From: Dryas octopetala
Taxonomy: Eukaryota; Streptophyta; Magnoliopsida; Rosales; Rosaceae
Reading direction: 5' to 3'
Assembly (NCBI GenBank): GCA_963921425.1
Contig: OY992837.1
Span: 18,802,630 to 18,866,629, forward strand
DNA length: 64,000 nucleotides
A model generated the notes under the pieces. It saw only the letters and a program-made list of their open reading frames with translations. It did not search any database and was not told where the DNA came from. Positions within the stretch are counted from its first letter, which is position 1, and each line of letters begins with the position of its first letter. The translations under genes were made by a program, and so were the position numbers. Shown here in pieces: positions 1 through 11,219 of the stretch.

Positions 1-662
1 GGAGTTGATGGCCGGTGCTCCGCACAGAGGGAGAGAGTAGAGAGAGAACACGGGGAGAGTGAGAATGAAGAGAGAGAGTAGGCTAGAAGGGGGTGGTCGG
101 CGCCTGGGGGTGTGCTCGCCGGAGGTCGAGGCCGGCAGGGTGGCCGCCGATGGTGAGTGGGGGTGGCTGGGGTCGTGGCGCAGAGGAAGGTGCAGGGGGT
201 AGAGAGTGGGTACCGGGGAGAGAGAGAGAAATAAAGGGAGAGAGATGTTTGTAGAAGATTCTAGAGAGTGAGAGAAAAATCAGAAAAATTTTCTGATTTT
301 TGGGTATTTAAAACCCACTTTTATAAATTTACAAAATTGCCCCTCACTTCACATGTCCGTATCTTTCAGACCGTAACTCGAATTGGCGCGTGCCGCGTGT
401 CTATGAAATCGTGAGTCCGAAACCTATCTAACGGACCCGAAGTCAAAATCGAATTCCCATTCTTTTTAAAAGTCAACTTTTGGTCAAGCTTAAATTAAAA
501 CAAAAATAAATAAATCAAAACTTTAAATCAAAACCCTTTTTATTTTCCAAATAAATATCAAAATCTCTAAAATTCAATTCCACATCCTTAAAAAAAAATC
601 TCTTAAAACATATTTAAATAAAAATTTAAATTTCTAGTGAAAATTTGGGTCGGGTTATTACA
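1..662 (-). mobile_element. 5' end of a minus-strand gypsy-type LTR, cut by window edge
   Basis: Read on the minus strand, this begins at 662 with TGTAATAACCCGACCC, a typical start of plant chromovirus-type LTRs. It runs through A/T-rich sequence into C/T-rich, then G/C-rich leader sequence before leaving the window. Its promoter-proximal part resembles the plus-strand sequence just to the right (shared TTGACC..AAAGTTGAC and 'GATAGGT.TCG' blocks), so the two LTRs belong to one family in opposite orientation. The base after the LTR starts CTTGA, the probable TSD, but the other side is outside the window. Whether this is a solo LTR or part of a full element cannot be told. Confidence 0.7.
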
Positions 663-3600
663 CTTGACCCCAAAGTTGACTTTCAAAATTAGTGGGCTTC
701 CGTCTTTGACTTTGAGCACGATGGATAGGTCTCGAATCCACGAGTTCGTAGACACGAAGCACGTGTACAACAGAGTTACGGTTTGAATTTTACAGACTTT
801 TGCGTTCTAGGGACTACTAGAAAGATCCATTTTTTTATTTAAATTCCTATCTCTCTCTCTCTTTGGGGGACACACGCACACCCCCCCCCCCCGACTTCTC
901 CTTTCTCTCTCTCTCTCTGGTCGATCATCTTCTCCGGCAAGGACTTCCTCGCCCGGCGACCGGAGGCGGCGAGACCTCTACCCAGCTACTCGCCGTCCTT
1001 CTCTCTCCTTCCCGGCGTCTCTCCTCCCTAGAAACCCAGCAGAAAACCCGAAATCAGAGCCAACTCGATTTGGGACTTCAGCGGCGATCCGCCGATCCTG
1101 GCAGAGTTGGGATGCCGGAGAACAACCAGTCGCTCCTGCTCGACATTCTGAGCAAGGTGGTACCCTCCTTTCACTCTGACGACCACCCACGAGAGAGAAA
1201 CGATGAGTGCAGCCGCCGGCTTCCTTCTCATTTTCCGACGACTCCGGCGGCCGATTGCCACAATCCAGGTATCAATCTCGACTTTCTCTCTCTCCTCTAC
1301 GTATTGGTTGGGTTGGATTGGCCCAATTGTGTTCGGAATTGAAAACCCAACTCAGCCACTCATGGCCACAGCGAGCCTCGCCGAGTGTGGTGGCTAGTTT
1401 GGGCTCCCTTCAATCAATTTATGTCTCCTTTTAGTCTTTTAAGCTTATTGAAGTTGGAATTAGGTTGATACTTTGTTCTTGGGGATGAATTTCAGTTTGA
1501 GCCATCATCTACAGCGTCGGTGTTGTCAAATTTCGGCCCCTCTGCGAGTCCACAGCCCCGTTTGGAGTTTTGGGTCAACGGAGCTTCGTCTTTCGGTGAC
1601 CTTGCGTGCCGAACGAACTTACGATCGTGAAGCAGAAATGAATTTCTAAAAAGGGTTGAGCAGAACTCGTTTTAAACTGTGAGTGGACTCTTACTTTTGA
1701 AATGTTTTGCATGCCTTATAAATAAATGCCCTCTTGATTTATCTAAGTATGGTTTGAGTTGAAAGATCTTGGGAATTGACCCGTTTATATATGAGTTATG
1801 ATTTTCAAAGTATGCTTTTTCTTGGTCAAATTAATGTTTCTATCTTAAATTCTTGTCAAAGGATTTATTCGTCTTCAATGGAGGTTTTCGTTTTAAGTTT
1901 TAATTTATAAAATGATTATTATTTGAGAATTGATACTTTAATTTGATTATATTAGTTGTGAGAAATAAACTTTAGAAACATGGCAATTTTGTCGATTCCA
2001 AGGACTTGCTCAAACTTGAGTCGATTGTGAAATGTATGAGAAATTTAAGATTTATTTTCAGCATAAAGATTATTTGAGTGGTTTCGAGATAATTTAGTAT
2101 GGATGATTTTTAAACGCCGTATAAGTACCCAGCTTCGATATGGCTACTGATAGGTCTTTGGGACCCATCACGGCACACACATAGGCTTTGGGCCGTGTGT
2201 CGGGATGCTTCGCCCTTTGGGGGTAGTCTACGTGCACGTGCGACATTGTGGCTTCTTGTATGACGGCGATTCGACGGTACAAGAGCCACCATAAGTCCAC
2301 TTGTATGACGGCGATTCGACGGTACAAGGGACACCCTAAATCCACTCGCATGACGGCGTTGCGACGGTGTGGGTGGAAGGGCAATCTAAGTGCACGTATG
2401 ACATTGTGGCTTCTTGTATGACGGCGATTCGACGGTACAAGAGCCACCATAAGTCCACTTGTATGACGGCGATTCGACGGTACAAGGGACACCCTAAATC
2501 CACTCGCATGACGGCGTTGCGACGGTGTGGGTGGAAGGGCAATCTAAGTGCACGTATGACATTGTGGCTTCTTGTATGATGGCGATTCAACGGTACAAGG
2601 GCCACCATAAGTCCACTTGTATGACGGCGATTCGACGGTACAAGGGACACCCTAAATCCACTCGCATGACGGCGTTGCGACGGTGTGGGTGGAAGGGCAA
2701 TCTAAGTGCACGTATGACATTGTGGCTTCTTGTATGACGGCGATTCGACGGTACAAGGGCCACCATAAGTCCACTTGTATGACGGCGTTGCGACGGTACA
2801 AGGGACACCGTAAGTCCACTCGTATGACGGCGATGCGACGGTACGGGTGGAAGGTTATGTAGACGGTCCACTTGGTGCGACGGTCTTGTACGGTACCAAT
2901 GTGGAACCTGTCAATTGGGTGCTTATATGGCCAACGTTTTTACTAAAAACCTTATTTGATAAAAATATTTTAGTTATTTTCTATCAGTTCAATACTCAAA
3001 AGAGGTTTTAGCTAGAAATTTTATAAGATACAGCATTTCTATTACTTCTCATTATTTTCTATGCTCAAAAGGAATTTTAGAGTTGAAGTTGTTATATAGA
3101 ACCTTTCTATTGGAATTATGTTGATGATGTAAGGTTTGTTAAGTTGTGAAAGAGTTCATTACAAAGATGTTTTCAATTAATATTCACTTTCAGATCAAAT
3201 TGAATATTTTAAGCCTGAACAGTTTTGTAAAGTGGTCTTCAAATGAAAGGTTTTTTTTAAGTTTATTTTGTCCACTCACTGAATTTATCTCACAGCCTTT
3301 CTTGTTTGTCTTAAATTGTTTTTCCCCAGGTAATAGATTTGGTGGAGGTCGAGCCCAACACGTCGAGGCATAGCATCCATTTCCATTCTCGGATCTAGTA
3401 GGCGCCATTTAATTTTTGTAGAAAATTTCTTGTAATAGAATATAGGCTCTAATAGCCATTTTAAGTTGGTTTCTCTGTGAAATTGTTGGGTCTGAGACCC
3501 TTTTTGGTTGTGGTAGAGGTGGTTGATGTCTTAGAAGTGTTTTAACAGGTTTTTCAAATTTTGGGTTAGTCCATTTTCAGGGGAGGTTCTGCCGAATTTT

Positions 3601-3673
3601 CGGTAGGATTTTCCTTGATTTTGGATTCCCGCAGGACCTCTCCGGGTTTCAGGGTGAAATTCGGGGGCGGTCA
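663..3673 (+). mobile_element. Older plus-strand gypsy-type LTR remnant
   Basis: This is sequence of the same family as 1-662, now in plus orientation, starting mid-LTR where the other LTR was inserted. It has a CT-rich leader (about 848-925), a G/C-rich exon-like stretch (925-1270), a long A/T-rich body and a 158-bp tandem repeat. It ends with a conserved-looking 3' terminus near CGGGTTTCAGGGTGAAATTCG and GGCGGTCA. No primer-binding site follows, so it is a solo or truncated LTR. ORFs of 60-160 codons here match nothing I recognise and I do not call them genes. The right boundary could be 3673 or 3678. Confidence 0.6.
2242..2871. repeat. 158-bp tandem repeat inside the LTR, about four units
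   Basis: The phrase GACATTGTGGCTTCTTGTAT recurs at 2242, 2400, 2558 and 2716, exactly 158 bp apart. Each unit holds three diverged subrepeats of about 45-55 bp built on TATGACGGCGATTCGACGG followed by TACAAG or TGTGGG. The array is therefore a higher-order repeat. The units are nearly identical, so expansion or homogenisation is recent relative to the surrounding LTR. Confidence 0.9.
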
Positions 3674-4815
3674 TGTCAAAAAAGGAAAATAAGGTGTGGA
3701 TGTCACGTGGCTTAATATTAACCAAAGGAATTGTGGGCCATCCAATTTTAGAAGATAAGCTAAACTCTCAAACCATGTGCGTGTTCCTCTGTTTTCTTTA
3801 CCAAACAAATCAATTGCATATCAATTGAGAGGCCAAAGCTCTCCTAGTCGGTGAGGGACTCTATCTAAATCAGGAAGATTAGGATTTGTGCCATTTGATG
3901 AGGAAAGGAATGCTTTTTGTGCTGGGCAACCCGTGTTCCAAGGGAAGAAAAAGAAGGCTTTGGCTTTACTATATAAGGAGGGCTGGCATCGTGAATGGGG
4001 GGGTTCTTGCTGGGAGTTTTCTGAAGAATTGGAGAGTGCTGGTGTGGAGCTACATCAAGTCTTTTATCTAGAATTCTTTCTATGACTTCTCTCATGATGG
4101 TTTTTGTTAGATTTGCCAGGAGCTAAATTCTTTTGCTAGGGCTACGATGTAGCCTAACCATGAATACCTAATTTTTATAGATTATATCAATTTCCTAATG
4201 TCTACTTCATGTTGAGTATTTGTTGCTGTTCTTAATATTTTGAATATCTAGCCAATATTTAATAGATTTGATGATCCAAACGGAGACTGAGGGGAGATGT
4301 TTGGTGATTGCTTCCTGTAATAAATACCATGTTTTGAATGAGTACCCGAGAGGGACTAACATGACTCATGCAGTTTTCTTGCAGGTTTTCCATAGAACGT
4401 AATGAGTTCTTAGTTTTCTAAATTCGTTGCTCTAGGGAGAATGGGTTGTTAGTTAAGAATACTTTTGGTTGAGCCCGAGAGGGGATATTGAATGAATTAG
4501 GGAAAATCACTGTCAACATGGAGAGTAATTGGGATTGATAAAAGTATAGGAATTAGGTGGGATTGGTTAAGGTGAAATCGGAAACCCTAGTGTTTTATAA
4601 ATTTGATTCTCATCCGTTACTTTATTTGTTGTTCGTTTTGTTTGCTATTTTAGTTTAATTAATCAATCGTCTTCAAAATTCGACTGTTCAGATAAATTTA
4701 GAATTAATCATAATTGGTAGTTAATAGGATTAATTAAGCGGTCTCTGTGGGTACGATACTCGATTTATCATTATATTACTTGTGCGAATTGTGCGCTTGC
4801 AATTATTTCACAACA
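3674..4815 (+). mobile_element. LTR of a gypsy-like element (solo or truncated)
   Basis: The right part is a typical gypsy LTR terminus: 'GTCTCTGTGGGTACGATACT', a T-rich stretch, then GTGCGCTTGCAATTATTTCACAACA ending at 4815, where related elements continue into a tRNA-Asp primer site. Here no such site follows, and unrelated sequence begins directly. The phrase 'CCGAGAGGG' occurs twice (about 4345 and 4478), as is usual for this LTR type. A TATA box lies at 3969. The left edge, placed at TGTCAAAAAAGG, is uncertain, and I found no matching 5-bp target duplication. Confidence 0.5.
3969..3977 (+). promoter_or_regulatory. Probable LTR TATA box
   Basis: TATATAAGG lies about 300 bp into the LTR, followed by a G-rich stretch. 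That is the expected place for the U3/R core promoter of a gypsy LTR. The assignment rests only on motif and position. Confidence 0.45.
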
Positions 4816-6653
4816 ATTACACGCCATGTGCACCATTAGATGTCTCTCAACTTGACCTAAACCTTGATGATGAAGATTATGTTAGACATGATTGTGAGGA
4901 CATGACTTATAATTCGGTAATTATAATCGTGAATTATTGGTCTATTGGTTTCATTTGCATATATTATTGTTTTACAAATTTTTGTTTATATACCTCTAAT
5001 AATTTTTGTTTGCTTAACAGAGTGATAATGAAGAGTGACACTAGTAACAGAGCGTGCATGAGCTACTTCCTATAGCTTTCTTTCTGGGTTCCTTGTAGCT
5101 TTCTTTCATTTGTATATATACTTCCCTGTAGCTTTCTTTCATTTGCATATATACCTCTAATAATTTTTGTTTATATTACATTTGCCATTGCTAATTGGAC
5201 CTACATTGTGCATTGCAGGTCAGACTTGTTTAAGGTCTTAAGTAATGGCTGGGGAAGTAAGCTTCGACCTATTTCTCATTTAATATGTCACATACATTTC
5301 AAATTATGTTTTTTTAAAACAATTTTTTTATTTGTTGTGCTTGTTATTCTTATAAACTTTTTTATTTGTTGGGCTTGTTATTCTTATAAATTTTTTTTGT
5401 ATGTTCTATGAAGTCTTCAAAAAAAAGGAGCTAAGAGAGGGAAAAAGCAATAGTTAGCTGCTATAGCTGCAGCCATGCAACAAGGGAATGAACCCTTACG
5501 AATATCAGGTGGAGGGTCTAATTCTCCATTAAGGGTTTCACCTAATGAAGTACCTAATAATCCAGAAATTCAAGATGAATCTAACCCTGAAATATCAAAG
5601 AAAAAGCCTAGGGAAAAGACAAAAATGGTGAATCTTAGCAAAGGAAAGCAAAAACTTCTCGTCTTATAGTGGAGTTCAATTATTCTGGCCATGCATATAG
5701 AGGTGATGTAGCAAAATTTGCTTCATTCCTTGGTACCACAGCAAGAGAGCTACTGCCAGTGACATTGGAGAATTGGAAGGACCTTTCACAAGAATTTAGA
5801 AATCAAATATGGGAGCACATCACGGTATTGTAGAGAAATGTATTTCCCACATACACATTGAATAATTTATCTATAATTTCACTCTAATTTTACTTTGTAT
5901 ACATTTTTTTTGGTGCAGCAAAAAGTCGCTATTGAGGAATGCCACAAGAAATATACATTTCAAAAGTTGAAGAAGCATTGGAGAGATTTTCGATCCTTAT
6001 TAATTAAAGAAGTGATGCAGCAAGCTAAAGTGGTCGGCCTACAACATGCTACTGCCCTCCTCAAACCAGATAACATTCACTCCATGGAGGAATGGCAATC
6101 TTTTGTCAAAAAACGAACCTCTTCAACATTCAGGGTAATGGTTTTTGACATTTTCTTTCAAGTATACTTGTGGGCTATCTACTGTTTTCAACCAATATTC
6201 TCCAACATTCTATTTGTTTTTTTTTATACTAACTAGTTATTTATATATTTTTTTCGTAGGAAAAATGTGAAAGATTCAAAAGGATGAGGGCAAAACAAAC
6301 ATTAGTGCATAGGACAAGCCGTAAAAGCTTTGCTCGTTTGGAAGAGGAAATGGTAAAATCTTTTTTAATTTCATATGAATTTTGTCCTGTGAGAAAGTCT
6401 GCAATGTAATATTAGCATTAGTTGATCTCTACTTGTTATTTTATAGCGACAAGAAAGTGAAACACCAGATGCAATTTCAAGGGTTGATGTCTGGATCCGT
6501 GGTTATGAAACGAAGAAAAATAATGAGGATGAAGAAGTTGAGGATCCAAAGATAGTGGTAAAAAATTATCTACTGTATACTTTTATGTTTATGGTTAAAT
6601 TTTTATTTTTCTATTTATATTTATATTTTCAATTATGTTCTTGAAGCAAAAAG

Positions 6654-7290
6654 CACTACTACAAAAAAGCTCATAGATATCGGTAATACACTGATATCTA
6701 TTAGGGTGCAAAACCGATATTTCCAGGGGTGATATCTATTCTACCCTTAGAATAGATATCGGTAATACACTGATATCTATTACATGTTTTAATATCAGAA
6801 AGTTTGGAAAAACTGATCTCGAAACATCTCAAACTGATATCTAAAATGTCAAAAAGGTAATGAATTTAGGTAAAACAGATATCTAAACATATTTTAAATA
6901 TCGTTTTTGTATTTTAAACTGATATCTAAATGGACTTTGATACTAGTTTTGAGTAAATAACTGATATTAATCCATCTTTATATATCACATTACTTATTAA
7001 ACTGATATCTATTACATGTTTTAATATCAAAAAGGTAATGAATTTATCTCAAACGGATATCTAAACATATTTTAAATATCATTTTTGTATTTTAAACTGA
7101 TATCTAAACGTACTTTCATATCGGAGGTCAATTATTAACTGATGTTACACCCATCTTTACATATCGCATTACCTATTAAACGGGTATCTAAACCAACTTT
7201 GATATCGGTTCTCAGTTATTAACTAATGTTAAACCTATCTTTATATATCAATTTTTTAATAGAACTGATATTAAAAACTTCGAAAAAAAT
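6654..7290. repeat. Left subterminal repeats of nested CACTA
   Basis: About 15 dispersed copies of ACTGATATCTA or ATCGGT variants in both orientations, centred on the palindrome GATATC, occur within 640 bp of the left terminus. The same motif recurs at 11220-11368 on the right. In CACTA elements such subterminal motifs are where the element-encoded binding protein acts; the binding role here is inferred. Confidence 0.8.
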
Positions 7291-7728
7291 GATATGTAAG
7301 GTTGGTGTGAAATAAATTTTTTTTTTTGTGCAAAAACTCATATAAATGCCTTGGATATGCAAGTAGACAAATGTGTGGCCTGAAATTGGTGCATTTTCAA
7401 ATTTGCCTTCCATTCAAACATTCCAAGTACAAAAATGCATTTCATTCATCCAAACATTCCAATTAAGTACAAAATAAAAGGATTACAAATTAATCCCACA
7501 AAAACAATAGTCACAGCCATGATCAAATTAAATTCCATAACCCCATCAATTGTTCCAATGCAAAGCTGCCTACACTTTCAAAATATTGGCATGGCAGCAA
7601 TTTTCCTAACCTTTGACTACATTGTTCTAAAATCTGCATGCACTTGTTCTTCCTTTACAAAAAATTGGCTTGGCCATCTAAATACCACAAAATGGCTAAC
7701 GTACCCTACTTCATACGTACCAACATGG

Positions 7729-7828
7729 CTATATATAAGTCGAGATGACAAACTGTCCCCATTCAACCCACACCTCATCAATTTGTGCTTGGGTGTAACT
7801 GCTTCGCTTGTGCTTTTGGATTAGACCA
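7729..7828 (-). pseudogene. ULP1-like terminal exon of a CACTA ORF
   Basis: Minus-strand reading starts after TTTTCAG (acceptor) with TGG and continues to SSYTQAQIDEVWVEWGQFVI then STYI and a stop at 7729-7731. The pattern W..(K/R)..YTQ..IDEVR.EWA.FV is the C-terminal tail of plant CACTA-encoded ULP1 (SUMO-protease-like, C48) proteins. A matching terminal exon is present in the other non-autonomous CACTA at 47157-47250. The first codons after the acceptor are in a different frame, so a one-base shift is likely. The protease core is absent. The family assignment rests on a short tail seen in two elements. Confidence 0.55.
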
Positions 7829-9106
7829 CTGAAAATATATAGCATAGCAAATTACATTATAATAAAACATTTTTCCCAACTTGCATGCTATAAAAGAACC
7901 AATCCACATATCAAAATCATGGAAGAAATTTACATAAAAATAATGAAACATAACCAAGAAATGTAAGAAAGATCAAATAATTGAGAATAAATTATTGGGA
8001 AATGGGATATAAATGGGTACTTACTGCAGAGTGTTGGTTCCTCATGTTTTTTGAAGCATTGCCCAAGTAAGGGAAGCTGAGGGCCTGCAACACGAAGTAG
8101 AGGAAAAATGAATAAAATTTATGACTTTCATAACATACAAATGTTTAAAAAAGCAAGCATTATTGAGAGGATCACCTTATTGTGGCTTCTAGCAAGATAG
8201 ATAAAACATGTTTTAGTAAATCATCTTATTGTGGAAGATGGATTTCAAAAGTTGGAGATAAGAACCTCTTTATGCTGCTTCAGTTTCTTTAAGGTTACTA
8301 TTATACAAAAAAAAAAAAAAAAAAAGAGGATCACAGCACAAGGGAATAGGTCCTGCATAACCACACAAATGAGAACAAAAAAATTTAAAAAAACAGGTCA
8401 TGGAACCCAACTCATCGTCATTGAAGAATCCAACTCATCCAACCTACAGATCCATGCCAACATATGCCAAAATCATAACAGAGAATAACAATACATCATT
8501 GCATTTTGCAATAACAAGAATCAATCCATTAGCTTCTTTGGACAAAGAGATCTAGAATATGTGGCGTCAATTCTGCAAATGAAAATGAAACCAACAAGCA
8601 CAAAAATATTAATGCAGAATTTAGGGGCATATGGTGATCATTTGAAACTTTCAAAGCATGATCAACAAATAAAGCAGAATGTGCTAACCTTTGACATAAA
8701 TGGGTTTGTCAACAATATATAATCTTATCCACAAGGTAATGTCCACTGACTATTTCCTTCTGTCTTTATGCACATTCCAAGTATAAAACATTTCAAGGCT
8801 ATCAGCTGCAAACCACTAGAAAATTTGTCAATCCATGAACACTGAATTTTCCCATCAATCAATAAACCATGAACAATTTTGCCACTTTTTTTTTGCACAA
8901 AAGTGGTAAGATTCAGTGTTCTATATTACTAAACATGGGTTCATTCAGCAAAGTTTCTAACTCTTTATAGTTGACCCAAAGTCTCAGATAATGTCCACAT
9001 ATAATCTCTTGAAGAAAAAAATAGAAAGCAAAAGGCAAGGAATAATAGATATAATGTACATTTCATACCTCCTAAATTTCTCCTTCTAGCCACCAAAATA
9101 ATGTAC

Positions 9107-9544
9107 TCAACATTCTGCTGCCCCACACAAGCAGTCATCTGTGATATGTTGATAAAACTTCCTTTTGAACCTGCTGTAACCATGGCCTTAAGATTGTTAC
9201 TTTCTGATAAATTCTTTTGGGCACTACTTCCAGCATCATTGTGGACAAAACCAAGTAAATTGTGGACAAAACCAAGTAAACACACCTGATTCACTTTGTT
9301 TTCAAATGAAAACATCATAGTTCGTCCAGGTTCAGCCTCCAGGCTCTTGGATTGGGCTTTAGTTATAAGATCTTTCACCTCATTCTTCGCTTTTGAAATT
9401 GTCTCATTTATTTTCTCCATGGTCGCTGCATCAGCAATTGTATCTCCAATTCCAATGCTAAAAGCATTCTGCAACAGCCAATAATTAACTAGCCACTGGG
9501 TATGACCCAGGAAGTTGCAGGCTGCATCTGGACCAACCTTTTCC
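9107..9544 (-). pseudogene. Captured exon of RNA polymerase II largest subunit (RPB1)
   Basis: The minus-strand reading gives about 145 codons of RPB1. It runs from GPDAACNFLGHTQWLVNYWL through FSIGIGDTIADAATMEKINE and AKNEVKDLITKAQSKSLEAE to SKGSFINISQMTACVGQQNV. This is the funnel region facing the secondary channel, near the amanitin-contacting residues in other eukaryotes. RPB1 is the catalytic-core subunit that synthesises mRNA in the nucleus; this is only about a twelfth of it. It starts after TTGTGCAG (acceptor) and ends at GTTGA/GTACAT (donor), so it looks like genomic, spliced-gene capture. A 21-bp direct duplication at about 9241-9282 replaces the expected LNKARD stretch but keeps frame. 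It lies inside a CACTA element in the same orientation as that element's own exon remnants. It is a fragment, not a working polymerase gene. Confidence 0.9.
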
Positions 9545-10601
9545 CTGCACAACAGAATAATTCAATCCATAAAGTACTCAATTTGTCTAATTTTCTTTTT
9601 ATTCAAGCCAGTGCAATCAAACATTTTGTCCAATTGGTTACATAGATACTAGACTAGAATGTGAGAATTCGCATGCAAGTCTCAAGTCAAGTCACTAAGT
9701 GGCATAAAAAATGCACAAATTTCAATTAGTACAAATTATTCTATCAAAATAAACAGGTGGAATTCTGTTACGGTATATATTAAAAAGCAGAAAAAGGAAA
9801 AACTGCACTTAAGTTTATTAGCTTCGAATGCATAGTTGATTCTTAAGATATTGTAGTCCCATTAAATTTTTGAATTGCTAGTTCTAATTCCCAGGGAAAA
9901 ATTGAAAACAAAAGTTGCCAGTTGATTAAAAAGAGAAAAAAATCCCAAAAACAAAAAGAGTTCAACTTGTTTCCATAATTTGAACATTTATCAATCAGAA
10001 TAAAGAAGAAAAATAATAAACAGATTTATAATAAAAGGATGAACTTACATTGATAATATTCAGCTTTGATTCTCTAAAAATAATAAAGCATTTGGAAGTT
10101 ATTATAAAACTGTATGAACTTACATTGATAATATTCAGCTTTGAATACTAATAATCCATAATTATTTATATGAACTGTATGAACCTATAAATGATCACAA
10201 ATTCATAAATTTCCGTGCAATTTTCAATAACGAAATAGACCACTATGATCTTCTGAAAGACTTTCAATCAAGAACCTCAACATTCAACGTCAATCTTGAG
10301 TTGCAACACAAAATTCAGAGACCCACAAAGCAATTGACAATCACATGCATAACCACATAAGCATTAATTTCTCCGAACCCAAATTTCTCATTGAACAAAT
10401 ACACCCAAAATCAATTTATAAAAAGTTTAAGTTGGCTTGGATTCCGAAAAGAAAATGAAAAAAAAAAAAACAGGAGAGAGAAACAAAAACATTTCCTATC
10501 AGGATAAGTTGTATGAGAATATATAAGGTAATTCCTTCTTTTCCTAGCTATTTTCTCAGCAACCAAACAGAAAGCAAGAGACCAAAACAAACCGGACCTA
10601 C

Positions 10602-10724
10602 CTCTTGAAAAGCAGGGGAGGGTTTGCACCATTTGTTGAAAGGGCCATGCTCCTCCTCCAACGAGTCCTCGATCTCCAACTTCACCGGCGCCTTGTCCGT
10701 ACACGGTGTCATCGTCAGAGTCAT
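10602..10724 (-). pseudogene. First-exon-like 41-codon block, origin unidentified
   Basis: On the minus strand an ATG at 10724 opens 41 codons beginning MTLTMTPCTDKAPVKLEIED and ending SPAFQE immediately before a strong donor, GAG/GTAGGT. The leader to its right is G/C-rich and followed by an AG microsatellite, as expected for a 5' UTR. The peptide is acidic and resembles the N-terminus of a nuclear protein, but I do not recognise it and RPB1 does not start this way. It is therefore probably a second captured host gene, or the element's own first exon. Direct splicing to the RPB1 exon would not keep the RPB1 frame. Confidence 0.5.
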
Positions 10725-10875
10725 CGTCGGAGATGGCGCAGTCGACTCAGATCACGATATTTTCGACCTGGGGCACCAGGGCGTGGAAGCGGCTCAAAAC
10801 GACGCAGATCTGGTCATCTGGTGGAGGGTAGATCTGATTCTGGGTTTGAGGGTTGAAAATCGAGAGAGTGAATGT

Positions 10876-10876
10876 T

Positions 10877-10910
<34 letters not shown>

Positions 10911-10927
10911 TGTGTGTGTGTGTGTGG
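10876..10927. repeat. AG/TG microsatellite
   Basis: A run of about 16 GA dinucleotides is followed directly by about 9 TG dinucleotides. It lies in the presumed 5' leader of the chimeric minus-strand gene. Confidence 0.9.
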
Positions 10928-11219
10928 GTGTCGGGCCTGAGAGAGAATGCGAGATAGCAGAGAGAGAATGAGAGAATCAGGGTTTGTGAGGGATATTGGG
11001 GTAATGGGGTTAGAGGGATATCGAGTCTGAGAAAGTTAATTTTGGTTTGTGTCTGGGTTGTGAGAGATCGAGAGTAAAGGTGTTGTATATGGGTAGATGG
11101 ACAAAAAAAAAAAAAAAATATAAGTGAGTGATATTACCGTGTTTTTTTGAAGGGTTTACTTAAGTTATCAGTTTGAGGTTTAGTTATCAGTTTTTATAAA
11201 AATGTTGGTCAAAAGAGAG

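Noticed and set aside
863-1342. 159-codon plus-strand ORF
   Set aside because: It lies in the CT-rich and G/C-rich leader of an LTR, has no recognisable domain, and competes with several overlapping ORFs.
2094-2871. Overlapping ORFs of 70-132 codons on both strands with repeated peptide VPSNRRHTSG
   Set aside because: They are translations of the 158-bp tandem repeat; open frames in several phases follow from the repeat composition, not from a gene.
2242-2871. CRISPR-like regular repeats
   Set aside because: The units are contiguous 158-bp near-identical repeats with no unique spacers, in a plant LTR.
3674-4815. A solo LTR with target duplication
   Set aside because: No matching 5-bp repeat was found at the candidate ends (GGTCA versus ATTAC), so the left boundary stays uncertain.
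7435-7824. 129-codon plus-strand ORF in the nested CACTA
   Set aside because: It is antisense to the ULP1-like terminal exon and has no recognisable domain.
8965-9552. A functional 195-codon gene
   Set aside because: Only the RPB1-like part (9107-9544) is exon; the rest is intron read-through. It lacks the rest of the polymerase subunit and sits in a transposon.
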